Shown: positions 7,725-17,421 of the stretch, piece after piece
How the letters are laid out: each line of letters opens with the position of its first letter
How positions within the stretch are numbered: position 1 is the first letter of the stretch
From: Micromonospora phytophila
GTDB taxonomy: Bacteria; Actinomycetota; Actinomycetes; Mycobacteriales; Micromonosporaceae
Direction of reading: 5' to 3'
Length of the DNA: 34,516 bases
Assembly (NCBI RefSeq): GCF_023656545.1
Contig: NZ_JAMOKF010000024.1
Span: 1 to 34,516 of the forward strand
The notes under the pieces: model-generated
Told to the model about the DNA's origin: nothing
Seen by the model: the letters and a program-made list of their open reading frames with translations, nothing else
The model's database searches: none
Position numbers and translations under genes: made by a program

Positions 7725-7910
7725 TCAGACGGAGAAGATCAGCGCGAGCCAGGCCCCGACGATCAGCACCAGCGCGAGCGCCAGCACCCAGGTGGGCACG
7801 GTGTACTCGCCGCGCCGGTTGCGCTCGATCTCGGCGCGAATCTTCTCGCGGCGGCGCTCGACCCAGTTCTGTCGCTGCGAGCCGCTCTCGGGGGGTTCGG
7901 AAGTCGTCAT
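7725..7910 (-). CDS. 61-residue C-terminally anchored membrane protein
   Basis: The protein has a charged N-terminal half (WVERRREKIRAEIERNRRGEYT, about residues 16-37, probably an amphipathic helix) and one membrane segment at the C-terminus (VPTWVLALALVLIVGAWLALIF, 38-59). It would sit tail-anchored with the basic helix in the cytoplasm. The ATG at 7910 has no Shine-Dalgarno sequence, but a TAGGCT box lies 9 bases upstream. It follows pafA by 69 bases with a strong hairpin between, so it is probably transcribed mainly from its own promoter. I do not recognise a named family, and any link to pupylation rests on position only. Confidence 0.72.
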   Translation of the reverse strand: MTTSEPPESGSQRQNWVERRREKIRAEIERNRRGEYTVPTWVLALALVLIVGAWLALIFSV

Positions 7911-7919
7911 GGCGCGGTC

Positions 7920-7925
7920 AGCCTA
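7920..7925 (-). promoter_or_regulatory. -10 box before the 61-aa membrane protein gene
   Basis: TAGGCT on the minus strand lies 9 bases before the ATG at 7910, with no ribosome site between. A leaderless start is plausible. Confidence 0.4.
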
Positions 7926-7930
7926 CCGGC

Positions 7931-7973
7931 CCGGCCGGCCCCGACGGCGGTCACCACCGTCCGGGCCGGCCGG
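7931..7973 (-). terminator. Strong hairpin just after pafA
   Basis: Arms 7931-7950 and 7954-7973 pair over 20 positions with one mismatch and one G-U pair around a 3-base loop (TCA). The right arm starts 6 bases past the pafA stop. There is no U tail. It separates pafA from the 61-aa gene. Confidence 0.65.
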
Positions 7974-7979
7974 CAGCCG

Positions 7980-9338
7980 TCACATGCTGGCGATCAGCCG
8001 CTCGACCCGCTCGTCGTACGCCCGGAACGGGTCCTTGCAGAGCACGGTGCGCTGCGCCTGGTCGTTGAGCTTCAGGTGCACCCAGTCGACGGTGAAGTCC
8101 CGCCGCTTCTCCTGCGCGTGCCGGATGAACTCGCCACGCAACCGGGCCCGGGTGGTCTGCGGCGGGGTCTCCTTGGCCTCGAAGATCTCCGGATCGGTGG
8201 TCACCCGGTCGACCTCACCGCGCCGCTCCAGCAGGGCGTACAGCCCCCGGCCCCGGCGCACGTCGTGGTAGGCCAGGTCCATCTGCGCGACCCGCGGGTG
8301 CGACAGCGGCAGGTCGTGCTTGCGCTGGTAACGCTCGATCAGCCGCAGCTTCGTCACCCAGTCGATCTCCCGGGACACCGGCTCCAGGTCACCGGTCTCC
8401 ACCGCCCGCAGCACCCGGCCCCACAGCTCCACGACCCGCTTGGCGGCCTGGTCGCCGCCGCGTCGCTCCACGAACTCCGTCGCCTTGGCCAGGTATTCCT
8501 GCTGGATCTCCAGGGCACTGACCTCCTTGCCGGAGGCCAGCCGCACCTTGCGCCGGCCGGTGATGTCGTGCGACACCTCGCGGATCGCCCGGATCGGGTT
8601 CTCCAGCGTCAGGTCCCGCATCACCACCCCGGCCTCGATCATCCGCAGCACGATGTCGGCGGTGCCGACCTTGAGCAGCGTGGTGACCTCGTTCATGTTC
8701 GAGTCACCGACGATGACGTGCAGCCGGCGGTAGCGCTCCGCGTCGGCGTGCGGCTCGTCGCGGGTGTTGATGATGGGGCGGCTGCGGGTGGTCGCCGAGG
8801 AGACGCCCTCCCAGATGTGCTCCGCCCGCTGGGACAGGCAGTAGACCGCGCCGCGCGGGGTCTGCAGCACCTTGCCCGCCCCGCAGATCAGCTGTCGGGT
8901 GACCAGGAACGGGATCAGCACGTCGGCCAGCCGGCCGAACTCGCCGTGCCGGGAGACCAGGTAGTTCTCGTGGCAGCCGTACGAGTTCCCGGCCGAGTCG
9001 GTGTTGTTCTTGAACAGGTAGATCTCACCCGCGATGCCCTCGTCGTGCAGCCGCTTCTCCGCGTCGACGAGCAGCCCCTCCAGGATCCGCTCACCCGCCC
9101 GGTCGTGCGCGACCAGGTCGATGACGGAGTCGCACTCGGGGGTGGCGTACTCCGGGTGCGAACCGACGTCGAGGTAGAGGCGGGCGCCGTTGCGCAGGAA
9201 CACGTTGCTCGACCGGCCCCACGACACCACGCGGCGGAAGAGGTACCGGGCAACCTCGTCCGGGGACAGCCGCCGCTGCCCGCGGTACGTGCAGGTGACG
9301 CCGTACTCGGTCTCGATGCCGAAGATTCGCCGCTCCAT
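7980..9338 (-). CDS. pafA: Pup--protein ligase PafA
   Basis: PafA joins the C-terminal glutamate of Pup to lysines of target proteins, using ATP, and so marks them for the proteasome. The 452 residues equal the length of the M. tuberculosis protein. The glutamine-synthetase-like fold shows the ATP/Mg motif GIETEYG (residues 7-13), the catalytic Asp57 in [17 protein letters not shown], the Mg-binding [19 protein letters not shown], and [15 protein letters not shown]. The conserved C-terminal domain holds [19 protein letters not shown] and ends in LIASM. The ATG at 9338 has no Shine-Dalgarno sequence but a TAATGT box 6 bases before it. Unlike dop it lacks the extra loop after the first strand. 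It is divergent from the RmlB-like gene. Confidence 0.97.
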   Translation of the reverse strand: MERRIFGIETEYGVTCTYRGQRRLSPDEVARYLFRRVVSWGRSSNVFLRNGARLYLDVGSHPEYATPECDSVIDLVAHDRAGERILEGLLVDAEKRLHDEGIAGEIYLFKNNTDSAGNSYGCHENYLVSRHGEFGRLADVLIPFLVTRQLICGAGKVLQTPRGAVYCLSQRAEHIWEGVSSATTRSRPIINTRDEPHADAERYRRLHVIVGDSNMNEVTTLLKVGTADIVLRMIEAGVVMRDLTLENPIRAIREVSHDITGRRKVRLASGKEVSALEIQQEYLAKATEFVERRGGDQAAKRVVELWGRVLRAVETGDLEPVSREIDWVTKLRLIERYQRKHDLPLSHPRVAQMDLAYHDVRRGRGLYALLERRGEVDRVTTDPEIFEAKETPPQTTRARLRGEFIRHAQEKRRDFTVDWVHLKLNDQAQRTVLCKDPFRAYDERVERLIASM

Positions 9339-9344
9339 GGTGTG

Positions 9345-9350
9345 ACATTA
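9345..9350 (-). promoter_or_regulatory. -10 box of a leaderless pafA promoter
   Basis: TAATGT on the minus strand lies 6 bases (CACACC) before the ATG at 9338. No ribosome site is present. Confidence 0.6.
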
Positions 9351-9484
9351 GCCGCCCGAGGCCCCGGTTGGGCAGCGCTCACCCCCGCCGTCCCACGCCG
9401 GGCGCCGCCGCAGGGCGCCCGACCAGGCGATCGGCGACCGTCACCGGCCCGCCGGCATCCGCCCGGCGGCGGACAACCACGGGG

Positions 9485-9490
9485 TACGGT
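9485..9490 (+). promoter_or_regulatory. -10 box before the RmlB-like gene
   Basis: TACGGT lies 7 bases before the GTG at 9498, with no Shine-Dalgarno sequence. This favours the 9498 start over the GTG at 9489, which would overlap the box. Confidence 0.5.
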
Positions 9491-9497
9491 GCCACCC

Positions 9498-10472
<975 letters not shown>

Positions 10473-10598
10473 CGGGCCGCGGCCGGGCCGGTCGTGCGTA
10501 GAAGCGGCGACCGCGCCACCACGAGCCCGCCACAGACCCCCCGGCCGCCGGCCGCCACGCTGCGGGGCGGCGTTGGGACGGCGCTCGGGGTGCGGCAA

Positions 10599-10632
10599 CG
10601 CTGACGCCGGAGCGTCCGCCCCGGCGTCAGCG
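10599..10632 (-). terminator. Hairpin terminator downstream of prcA
   Basis: Perfect 12-bp arms CGCTGACGCCGG (10599-10610) and CCGGCGTCAGCG (10621-10632) enclose a 10-base loop. It begins 8 bases past the prcA stop, between prcA and the convergent RmlB-like gene, and could serve both strands. Confidence 0.7.
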
Positions 10633-10640
10633 GGCGTCGG

Positions 10641-11465
10641 TCAGGCCTCGGGGCTCTCGGGCTGCTGGCCCTCCAGGTCCGCCGACCCGGCCGACGAGGT
10701 GGGCTTCCCGGCCTCCTTGGTGGGCGCGGCCGGAGTCTCCGGCCGGGCCGACACCTCCTCCGCCTTGTCGCCGTCCAGCAGGGCGGTCAGCGCGGCGCCG
10801 GTGATCCGCCGGAACGTCCGGCCCACCCGGCGGCGGTCCAGGACCGCCACCTCCAGCTGGTTGGCGGCGATGGTACGGGCGGCCCCGCCCTCGCCCCCGA
10901 CGCTGCTCAGCGCCTGCACGGCGACCTTCACCGCCTCGCTCAGCGACATCTCCGGGCGGTGGTGCGACTTCAGCACGCCCGTGATCGCCTCGGCCTGGCC
11001 ACCCATCGCCATCCGCCCCGGCTCGTCGTTGACCGAGCCGTCGTAGGTGAGCCGGTAGAGCTCGTCCTCCTCGGCGGTGGCGCCGACCTCCGCCACGCAG
11101 ATCTCCACCTCGAACGGCTTCGACTGCTCGGTGAAGATCGCACCGAGGGTCTGCGCGAACGCGTTGGCGAGGGCCCGGCCGGTCACGTCACGCCGGTCGT
11201 AGCTCAACCCGTTCAGGTCGGCCATCCGCACGCCGGCGCGACGCAGGTTCTCGAACTCGTTGTAGCGGCCGACGGCGGCGAAGCCGATCCGGTCGTAGAT
11301 CTCACTGACCTTGTGCAGGGCGCTGGAGAGATTCTCGGCGACGAAGAGCACCCCACCGGAGTAGCTCAGGACCACCGCGCTGCGCCCCCGGGCGATGCCC
11401 TTGCGGGCCAGCTCGGAGCGGTCGCGCATGATCTGCTCGGGCGAGGCGTAGAACTGCATGGCCAC
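10641..11465 (-). CDS. prcA: 20S proteasome alpha subunit PrcA
   Basis: PrcA forms the outer rings of the 20S proteasome, gates substrate entry and docks the Arc ATPase. The 274 residues open with [26 protein letters not shown], the N-terminal gate and helix H0. The proteasome fold follows ([47 protein letters not shown]). The C-terminal ~40 residues are an acidic, Pro/Ser-rich disordered tail, longer than in mycobacteria. The start is either GTG at 11465, with AAGGAG 10 bases before it (preferred), or ATG two codons on. It lies 61 bases after prcB on the same strand. Alpha subunits lack the catalytic Thr, as here. Confidence 0.96.
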   Translation of the reverse strand: MAMQFYASPEQIMRDRSELARKGIARGRSAVVLSYSGGVLFVAENLSSALHKVSEIYDRIGFAAVGRYNEFENLRRAGVRMADLNGLSYDRRDVTGRALANAFAQTLGAIFTEQSKPFEVEICVAEVGATAEEDELYRLTYDGSVNDEPGRMAMGGQAEAITGVLKSHHRPEMSLSEAVKVAVQALSSVGGEGGAARTIAANQLEVAVLDRRRVGRTFRRITGAALTALLDGDKAEEVSARPETPAAPTKEAGKPTSSAGSADLEGQQPESPEA

Positions 11466-11526
11466 GGCGGCGGTTCTCCTTAGGGCGCTGGGCTGACGAC
11501 TGCTGTCTGGTGCGGGCGGGAACGGA

Positions 11527-12366
11527 TCAACCGCCCGGGTTCTCCATCCGGCCGGAGACCACGCTCTCGGCGATCGCCGACATCTCGTCGTCGGTGAGCC
11601 GGTGGGTGCCCTCCGCCGTCGCCGTCATCACCACCGGGTAGATCCGCCGGATCAGGTCCGGCCCGCCGGTGGCGGTGTCGTCGTCGGCGGCGTCGTAGAG
11701 CGCCTCCACGGACAGGCGGACCGCGTCGTCGAGCGAGAGACCCGGCCGGAAGCGCTTCTTCAGCGCCGACCTGGCGAAGAGGGAGCCGGAGCCGATCGCG
11801 TCGTAGCCGGTCTCCTCGTAGGGACCGCCGGTGACGTCGAAGCTGAAGATCCGGCCGGCCCGGGCCGGGTCCCTGGCGGCCAGGTCGAAGCCGGCGAAGA
11901 GCGGGACGACCGCGAGGCCCTGCATGGCCGCGCCCAGGTTGCCGCGGATCATCGAGGCGAGCCGGTTGGCCTTGCCGTCGAGCGAGAGCATCGCGCCCTC
12001 GATCTTCTCGTAGTGCTCCAGCTCCACCTGGAACAGTCGCATCAGCTCGATGCCGATGCCCGCGGTGCCCGCGATGCCGACCAGCGAGTACGCGTCGGCC
12101 GGGTGCACCTTCTCGATGTCGCGCTGGGCGATCAGGTTGCCCATCGTGGCCCGCCGGTCGCCGGCCATCACCACGCCGCCGTCGGCGACGATGGCGACGA
12201 TGGTCGTCGCGTGCGGCGCCAGGTCTGCGGCCATGCCCGGCGGCAGCGGCCGTCGGCCGGGCAGCATCTCGGGGGCCACCCTGCTCAGGAACGAGGTGAA
12301 GGAGGACGTCCCCGCGTTGGTGAACACATCTGGTAGACGCCCGGATGGATCAAAACCCGCTGCCAC
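11527..12366 (-). CDS. prcB: 20S proteasome beta subunit PrcB
   Basis: PrcB forms the inner, proteolytic rings. The 279 residues include a ~53-residue propeptide (with [17 protein letters not shown], typical of the family), removed to expose the catalytic N-terminal Thr54 in HATTIVAIV. Lys and Asp partners lie in [15 protein letters not shown] and downstream; [16 protein letters not shown] is a family hallmark. The residue before the catalytic Thr is Ala, whereas Gly is usual (HGTTIV). The GTG start (12366) is supported by AGAGGA about 6 bases upstream and by the family-like propeptide. It lies inside the 3' end of the nuclease gene, an 82-base overlap in another frame on the same strand. Confidence 0.96.
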   Translation of the reverse strand: MAAGFDPSGRLPDVFTNAGTSSFTSFLSRVAPEMLPGRRPLPPGMAADLAPHATTIVAIVADGGVVMAGDRRATMGNLIAQRDIEKVHPADAYSLVGIAGTAGIGIELMRLFQVELEHYEKIEGAMLSLDGKANRLASMIRGNLGAAMQGLAVVPLFAGFDLAARDPARAGRIFSFDVTGGPYEETGYDAIGSGSLFARSALKKRFRPGLSLDDAVRLSVEALYDAADDDTATGGPDLIRRIYPVVMTATAEGTHRLTDDEMSAIAESVVSGRMENPGG

Positions 12367-12971
12367 GTGGTTCCTCTCAGATACGTGATCGCCCTGGCCA
12401 GCCTCATGGGACTGTCACGGAACTGGCCAAGACCACCGTTGCAGTTGAAGCACAATATCCCGCGCACCCATCCGGTGCGATGATCGTGGTCCAGATGTTG
12501 CGGGTCGGCGCCGCCGCAGATCGCGCAGACCCCGCCCTGCTCGGCCAGGAGCTCGTCGAACTCCTTCTGCCCGACCCCGTAACGCCGCCGCAGGTGGTAC
12601 TCGCGCGTGCCGCCGTGCAGCCGAAGCCTGCTCTTCTTACCCTTCTCGTTGTGGCAGGGCTTGCAGTATCGGCCGTAACCACCGCGGCCGGAGCGGTTCC
12701 GTGGGAAAGCATCGAGCGGCTTCATGTCACCGCAGGCCGGGCAGCGCCGATGACCCTCCGGCACAATCGGCAACCGGCGCACGTCCCGGCCGTGCCGCTC
12801 CCTCAAGCGTTTGGCGTAGCTGGCCTTTGAGCGCACGTTGAAGCAGGGCTTGCAGTAGCTGCCGCGACCCTCCGGTCGTCTGCTGTTTGCGCAGAACTCG
12901 TCGAGCGGCTTCCAGTCACCGCAATCCCGACAGCGGCGCTGGCCATCCCGGTCATCCGGCGAGCGAGCCAT
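12285..12971 (-). CDS. Endonuclease VII-type HNH nuclease with two zinc modules
   Basis: The 228-residue protein has two similar Cys modules. The first is [13 protein letters not shown] ... YCKPC (about residues 14-43) and the second [13 protein letters not shown] ... YCKPC (about 77-105); each should bind one zinc. The C-terminal nuclease domain reads CAICGG ... [23 protein letters not shown], the endonuclease VII form of the HNH/beta-beta-alpha-metal fold, with the catalytic His in LDHDH. The ATG at 12971 lies 22 bases after the pup stop. There is no ribosome site. A possible -10 TAACCT stands 12 bases before it, so it may have its own promoter. The last 82 bases overlap prcB. Base composition looks slightly less GC-rich than its neighbours. 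The substrate is unknown; related phage enzymes resolve branched DNA. Confidence 0.88.
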   Translation of the reverse strand: MARSPDDRDGQRRCRDCGDWKPLDEFCANSRRPEGRGSYCKPCFNVRSKASYAKRLRERHGRDVRRLPIVPEGHRRCPACGDMKPLDAFPRNRSGRGGYGRYCKPCHNEKGKKSRLRLHGGTREYHLRRRYGVGQKEFDELLAEQGGVCAICGGADPQHLDHDHRTGWVRGILCFNCNGGLGQFRDSPMRLARAITYLRGTTWQRVLIHPGVYQMCSPTRGRPPSPRS

Positions 12972-12983
12972 GTCCGAATTGGG

Positions 12984-12989
12984 AGGTTA
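12984..12989 (-). promoter_or_regulatory. Possible internal -10 box before the nuclease gene
   Basis: TAACCT on the minus strand lies 12 bases before the ATG at 12971, in the gap after pup. It would allow the nuclease-prcB-prcA group to be transcribed apart from pup. Confidence 0.3.
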
Positions 12990-12993
12990 TGCC

Positions 12994-13209
12994 CTATTCA
13001 CCCCCTTTTTGCACATAGCCCCTCACAAACTCTTCGGCGTTCTCTTCCAGGACGGAGTCGATCTCGTCGAGCAGGTCGTCGACGTCCTCGGTGATCTCGG
13101 CGTGCCGCTCGGCCACCTCCGGGTTCGCCTCGGTGGTGACGTCCTCGATCTCCTCGCCCTGACGGGACTTGCCCGACTGCGACTGACCGCCGCTGTCACG
13201 AGTGGCCAT
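12994..13209 (-). CDS. pup: Prokaryotic ubiquitin-like protein Pup, ending in Gly-Gly-Glu
   Basis: Pup is the small disordered tag joined to proteins destined for the proteasome. The chosen ATG (13209) has GGAGGA 7 bases before it and gives 71 residues starting [11 protein letters not shown]. An upstream in-frame start would read through this ribosome site and is not favoured. The N-terminal half is disordered and charged. The C-terminal half ([38 protein letters not shown]) contains the helix that binds the Arc coiled coil. The last residue is Glu, not the Gln found in mycobacteria and many other actinobacteria, so Pup is made ready for ligation without deamidation. Confidence 0.97.
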   Translation of the reverse strand: MATRDSGGQSQSGKSRQGEEIEDVTTEANPEVAERHAEITEDVDDLLDEIDSVLEENAEEFVRGYVQKGGE

Positions 13210-13264
13210 TGCTGCCTCCTCCACGATCGTCTGCGATCAACTTACCTCGCCGGAGCGACGAAAA

Positions 13265-13298
13265 GCCCGTCGCGCGCCGGCTTCGGCACCCGACGGGC
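13265..13298 (-). terminator. Hairpin with T run between dop and pup
   Basis: Arms 13291-13298 and 13265-13272 (GCCCGTCG / CGACGGGC) with an inner GC-rich stem are followed, on the minus strand, by TTTT (13264-13261). It lies between the dop stop and the pup ribosome site. It is a terminator or attenuator, so pup may be partly uncoupled from dop. Confidence 0.65.
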
Positions 13299-13313
13299 AT
13301 TCGTCTACGGCGG

Positions 13314-14831
13314 TCAGCCGCCGGTAAGTGTCTCCAGCAGGTCCTTGGCGCTGACGCAGCGGTCGAAGAGCGCGCCGACGTGCTTGCGGGTGCCGCGCTC
13401 CGGCTCCATCATCGGCACCCGCACCAGCGATTCCCGACCCACGTCGAAGATGACCGAGTCCCAGCTGGCCGCCACCACCTCGGAGGCGTACTGGGCCAGG
13501 CAGCGGCCCCGGAAGTAGGCGCGGGTGTCCTCCGGCGGCTCGGTCATCGCGGCGCGGGTCTCGGCGTCGGGGAGCAGCGTCTTCATCGCCCCCCGGGAGA
13601 CCAGCCGGTGGTAGAGGCCCTTCTCGGGGCGCACGTCCGAGTACTGGAGGTCGACCAGCTGGAGCTTGTGGGAGCCCCAGGCGAGCTTCTCCCGCTCCCG
13701 GTAGCCCTCCAGCAGCCGCAGCTTGGCCACCCAGTCCAGCTCGTCGGCGCAGAGGAACGCGTCGCGGCCGAGCCGGTCCAGCACGCTCTCCCAGCGGTCC
13801 AGCACGTCCGAGGTCTGCTCATCGACGTCGGTGCCGTAGCGGTCGTCCACGAAGGACCTCACCCGCTCGTAGTACGCCCACTGCACGTCCAGGGCGGTCA
13901 GTCGGCGGCCGTCGCGCATCCGCATGAGGTGCTTCAGCGACGGGTCGTGGCTGACCGCGCGGAGCTCGCCGACCGGGTCGGCGATGCCCAGGTCGGGCCC
14001 GAGCGCCTTCTCCTCGATCATGGTGAGGATCAGGGCGGTCGTGCCGACCTTGAGGTACGTGGAGATCTCCGACAGGTTGGCGTCGCCGATGATGACGTGC
14101 AGCCGGCGGTACTTGTCGGCGTCGGCGTGCGGCTCGTCGCGGGTATTGATGATCGGCCGCTTGAGGGTGGTCTCCAGCCCGACCTCGACCTCGAAGAAGT
14201 CGGCTCGCTGGGAGATCTGGAAGCCGCTCTGCCCGCCGTCCTGGCCGATCCCGACCCGGCCGGCGCCGGCGAAGATCTGCCGGGTGACGAAGAACGGCGT
14301 CAGGTACGCGACGATGTCGGCGAAGGGCGTCTGCCGGCGCATCAGGTAGTTCTCGTGCGCGCCGTAACTGGCGCCCTTGTTGTCGGTGTTGTTCTTGTAG
14401 AGGTGGATCGGCTGGGTGCCCGGGATGGTGGCGGCGCGGCGGGCCGCCTCGGCCATCACCCGCTCCCCCGCCTTGTCCCAGCGCACCACGTCCCGGGGGT
14501 TGGTCACCTCCGGGGTGGAGTACTCCGGGTGGGCGTGGTCGACGTAGAGGCGGGCCCCGTTGGTGAGTATCACGTTGGCCAGGCCGAGGTCCTCGTCGGC
14601 GAGCGCCTCGGCCGGGTCGTACGCGGCTCCGGAGTAGGTGAAGCCACGTGCGTCGCGCAGCGGCGACTCCTCCTCGTAGTCCCAGCGGGCGCGGCCACCG
14701 CGGTTGAGTTCCGGGCGTGCTCCGTAGGCGTTGACCACCTGGGACGAGGTGACCATCGGGTTGGCTCCGGCCTGGCCGGGCACCGAGATGCCGTACTCGA
14801 CCTCGGTGCCCATGATCCGTCTTACGCTCAT
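13314..14831 (-). CDS. dop: Pup deamidase/depupylase Dop
   Basis: Dop removes Pup from tagged proteins and, in species whose Pup ends in Gln, also deamidates it. The 505 residues share the PafA-like glutamine synthetase fold. The ATP/Mg motif is MGTEVEYG (residues 7-14). A Dop-specific insertion (about 37-78, including [23 protein letters not shown]) is the Dop loop absent from PafA. The nucleophile Asp98 lies in [35 protein letters not shown] and [13 protein letters not shown] follow. The ATG start at 14831 has GGGTAGG just upstream. A TACGCT box (14881-14876) would give a 5' leader of about 40 bases. Since this Pup already ends in Glu, Dop here should serve mainly as a depupylase. Confidence 0.96.
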   Translation of the reverse strand: MSVRRIMGTEVEYGISVPGQAGANPMVTSSQVVNAYGARPELNRGGRARWDYEEESPLRDARGFTYSGAAYDPAEALADEDLGLANVILTNGARLYVDHAHPEYSTPEVTNPRDVVRWDKAGERVMAEAARRAATIPGTQPIHLYKNNTDNKGASYGAHENYLMRRQTPFADIVAYLTPFFVTRQIFAGAGRVGIGQDGGQSGFQISQRADFFEVEVGLETTLKRPIINTRDEPHADADKYRRLHVIIGDANLSEISTYLKVGTTALILTMIEEKALGPDLGIADPVGELRAVSHDPSLKHLMRMRDGRRLTALDVQWAYYERVRSFVDDRYGTDVDEQTSDVLDRWESVLDRLGRDAFLCADELDWVAKLRLLEGYREREKLAWGSHKLQLVDLQYSDVRPEKGLYHRLVSRGAMKTLLPDAETRAAMTEPPEDTRAYFRGRCLAQYASEVVAASWDSVIFDVGRESLVRVPMMEPERGTRKHVGALFDRCVSAKDLLETLTGG

Positions 14832-14949
14832 CGACCTACCCGCTTCGCTCGCCCGACCGGTCCCCCGTCAGGTCGAGCGTAGTCGGCGTCACGACGGAAG
14901 GGGGCGCGCCGACCCGGCGCGGGCGGGGGCGAACCGGCGCGGGACGGGA

Positions 14950-14986
14950 ACGGGGCCCGTGACGCGTGTCGCGTCGCGGGCCCCGT
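14950..14986 (-). terminator. Long hairpin terminator between arc and dop
   Basis: Arms 14950-14966 and 14970-14986 pair over 17 bp with one non-Watson-Crick position around a 3-base loop. It begins 12 bases past the arc stop codon. There is no U tail. It sets arc apart from the dop promoter. Confidence 0.7.
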
Positions 14987-14998
14987 CGCGGGTGTCCG

Positions 14999-16780
14999 TC
15001 AGAGGTACTGGCCGGTGTTGCTGGCGGTCTCGATGGACCGGCCGGCCTCCGCGCCCTTGCCGCCGGAGACGAGCGTGCGGATGTAGACGATCCGCTCGCC
15101 CTTCTTGCCGGAGATGCGGGCCCAGTCGTCGGGGTTGGTGGTGTTGGGCAGGTCCTCGTTCTCGCGGAACTCGTCGACGCAGGCGTCGAGGAGGTGCTGC
15201 AGGCGCAGGCCCTTGCGACCGGAGGTGAGGAACTCCTTGATGGCCATCTTCTTGCTCCGGTCGACGATGTTCTGGATCATCGCGCCGGAGTTGAAGTCCT
15301 TGAAGTAGAGGACTTCCTTGTCGCCGTTGGCGTAGGTGACCTCGAGGAAGCGGTTCTCCTCGGTCTCCGAGTACATCCGCAGCACGACCGCGTCGATCAT
15401 GGCCGCGACGGTGGCCTGGGGGTCGCCGCCGTGCTCGGCCAGGTCGTCCGGGTGCAGGGGCAGCCCGGAGAGGATGTACTTCGAGAAGATGTCCTTGGCC
15501 GCCTCAGCGTCCGGTCGCTCGATCTTGATCTTCACGTCGAGTCGGCCGGGGCGCAGGATCGCCGGGTCGATCATGTCTTCCCGGTTGGAGGCGCCGATGA
15601 CGATGACGTTCTCCAGCCCTTCCACGCCGTCGATCTCGCTGAGCAGCTGAGGAACGATGGTGTTCTCCACGTCCGAGGAGACACCGGAGCCACGGGTGCG
15701 GAAGATCGAGTCCATCTCGTCGAAGAACACGATCACCGGGGTGCCCTCGCCGGCCTTCTCCCGGGCGCGCTGGAAGATCAGCCGGATGTGCCGCTCGGTC
15801 TCGCCGACGTACTTGTTGAGCAGCTCCGGGCCCTTGATGTTGAGGAAGAAGCTGGTGTGCCTCTCCTTGCCCTCCCGCTCGGCGATCTTCTTCGCCAGCG
15901 AGTTGGCCACCGCCTTGGCGATCAGCGTCTTGCCGCAGCCGGGCGGACCGTAGAGCAGGATGCCCTTCGGCGGACGGAGCTGGTGCTCGCGGAACAGGTC
16001 GGCGTGCAGGAAGGGCAGCTCCACCGCGTCGCGGATCTGCTCGATCTGCGAGTGGAGGCCACCGATGTCGCCGTAGTCGACGTCGGGCACCTCCTCCAGG
16101 ACCAGCTCCTCGACCTCGCTCTTCGGGATCCGCTCGTAGGCGTACGCCGAGCGGGGCTCGATCATCAGCGAGTCACCGGCCCGGATCGGCGAACCGATCA
16201 GGGTCTCGGCGAGGTGCACGATCCGCTCCTCGTCGGAGTGCGAGACCACCAGCGCCCGGTCGCCCGGGGCGCCGTCGGGACCCGCGAGGATCTCCTTGAG
16301 CATCACCACCTCGCCGACCCGCTCGAAGCCGAACGCGTCGACGATGTTGAGCGCGTCGTTGAGTAGAACCTCCTGGCCGCGCCGCAGCTCGGCGACGTCC
16401 AGTGAGGGCGAGACGGCCACGCGGAGCTTGCGTCCGCCGGTGAAGACGTCCACCGTGCCGTCGTCGTGCCGCGCGAGGAAGACGCCGTAGCCACTCGGCG
16501 GTTGCGCGAGGCGGTCGATCTCCTCCTTGAGCGTCACGATCTGCGCGCGAGCCTCCTTGAGGGTGCTCACGAGCCGGTCGTTGTTCTCGGTCAGCCGCGC
16601 CAACTGTGCCTGGGTGGCCGCCAGCCGCTCTTCGAGCTGCCGGACGTGTCGGGGGCTTTCGGTCAACTTGCGCCGCACCAGAGCGAGTTCCTCTTGAAGG
16701 AACGCGACCTGCGTGGAGAGATCGTGGGCCTCCTTCTCCCACCGTGCGGCGCGCGAGTCCGCGTCGTCGCTGCGTGCCAC
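14999..16780 (-). CDS. arc: Proteasome-associated ATPase ARC/Mpa
   Basis: This hexameric AAA+ ATPase recognises pupylated proteins, unfolds them and feeds them into the 20S core. The start is GTG at 16780, with GGGGAGG about 7 bases before it. It gives 593 residues, and the longer upstream frame has no family match. Domains in order: coiled coil that captures Pup (about 10-92); two OB-fold domains (about 95-230); AAA+ module with Walker A GPPGCGKT (278-285), Walker [10 protein letters not shown] (349-357) and arginine-finger region ([17 protein letters not shown]). The C-terminus is GQYL, the proteasome-docking tail. The gene is divergent from a ferredoxin gene. Confidence 0.97.
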   Translation of the reverse strand: MARSDDADSRAARWEKEAHDLSTQVAFLQEELALVRRKLTESPRHVRQLEERLAATQAQLARLTENNDRLVSTLKEARAQIVTLKEEIDRLAQPPSGYGVFLARHDDGTVDVFTGGRKLRVAVSPSLDVAELRRGQEVLLNDALNIVDAFGFERVGEVVMLKEILAGPDGAPGDRALVVSHSDEERIVHLAETLIGSPIRAGDSLMIEPRSAYAYERIPKSEVEELVLEEVPDVDYGDIGGLHSQIEQIRDAVELPFLHADLFREHQLRPPKGILLYGPPGCGKTLIAKAVANSLAKKIAEREGKERHTSFFLNIKGPELLNKYVGETERHIRLIFQRAREKAGEGTPVIVFFDEMDSIFRTRGSGVSSDVENTIVPQLLSEIDGVEGLENVIVIGASNREDMIDPAILRPGRLDVKIKIERPDAEAAKDIFSKYILSGLPLHPDDLAEHGGDPQATVAAMIDAVVLRMYSETEENRFLEVTYANGDKEVLYFKDFNSGAMIQNIVDRSKKMAIKEFLTSGRKGLRLQHLLDACVDEFRENEDLPNTTNPDDWARISGKKGERIVYIRTLVSGGKGAEAGRSIETASNTGQYL

Positions 16781-16957
16781 GTCCCACCTCCCCGGGGGGC
16801 TTGAACGTTCTGCCCTAACACTAGCCGCTATGAGGCCGATTCGGTCCCACGCAACGCCCTCGTCACCGAACCTTGATCGCCAAGGGTGGCCTCGGGGGCC
16901 GGTCCGGGCGTTCGGGTACCGTCGGAGCGTGGGACAGGAGAACATGGGGGGTACGCC

Positions 16958-17254
16958 GTGGCGGAGGTCGTGACAGACCAGTTGCAGGTCTGGGTGGACC
17001 AGGATCTCTGCACCGGGGACGGGCTCTGCGTGCAGTACGCGCCGGAGGTCTTCGAGTTCGACGTCGACGGCCTGGCGTACGTCAAGGGCACCGACGGTGA
17101 GCTGCGGCTGGCCCCGGGCAGCCGGGTCGACGTGCCGGAGCACCTGCGCCTCGAGGTGATCGACTCGGCGAAGGAGTGCCCGGGCGACTGCATCCACGTG
17201 GTGCGCGGCAGCGACGGCGTCGAGGTGGCCGGCCCGGAGGCCGAGGAGGACTGA
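16958..17254 (+). CDS. Small single-cluster ferredoxin
   Basis: The 98-residue protein has Cys18 and Cys24 in CTGDGLC, and Cys74 and Cys78 in ECPGDC. This fits the actinobacterial single-cluster ferredoxins that carry electrons to cytochromes P450 or other oxidoreductases. Asp21 stands where four-Cys clusters often have Cys, which suggests a [3Fe-4S] or an Asp-ligated cluster. Cys78 is an extra candidate ligand. [15 protein letters not shown] is typical. The GTG at 16958 follows GGGGGG by about 6 bases; a second GTG at 16970 is less well placed. A TACCGT box at 16917-16922 may be the -10. No P450 or reductase gene is in the window. It is divergent from arc. Confidence 0.82.
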   Translation: MAEVVTDQLQVWVDQDLCTGDGLCVQYAPEVFEFDVDGLAYVKGTDGELRLAPGSRVDVPEHLRLEVIDSAKECPGDCIHVVRGSDGVEVAGPEAEED

Positions 17255-17421
17255 CCGCAGCCGCGCGCCGGCGGGCCCGCACACCCGCGCTCGTCCGGCC
17301 GGCGCAGGCCGTCGACGGCAGGCCGCGGGACCGCTCCCCGGCCGCCCGTGCCAAGTCAGCGGCGGTGCCCGGCGATGACGTCACAGACCGACGGTACGAC
17401 GCCAGTGACCGACGGTACGCC

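Noticed and set aside
10473..10640. tRNA or small RNA gene between the RmlB-like gene and prcA
   Set aside because: No cloverleaf or CCA-end pattern; the only structure is the prcA terminator hairpin.
13209..14882. A 557-codon plus-strand frame opposite dop
   Set aside because: It mirrors the dop codons and has no domain or start signal.
14966..16366. A 466-codon plus-strand frame opposite arc
   Set aside because: Antisense shadow with Asp/Val/Leu-rich low-complexity composition.
17387..17419. Direct repeat ACCGACGGTACG, two copies 21 bp apart
   Set aside because: It could be an operator, but it lies between two convergent gene ends, where no promoter is needed. Chance or a small duplication is as likely.
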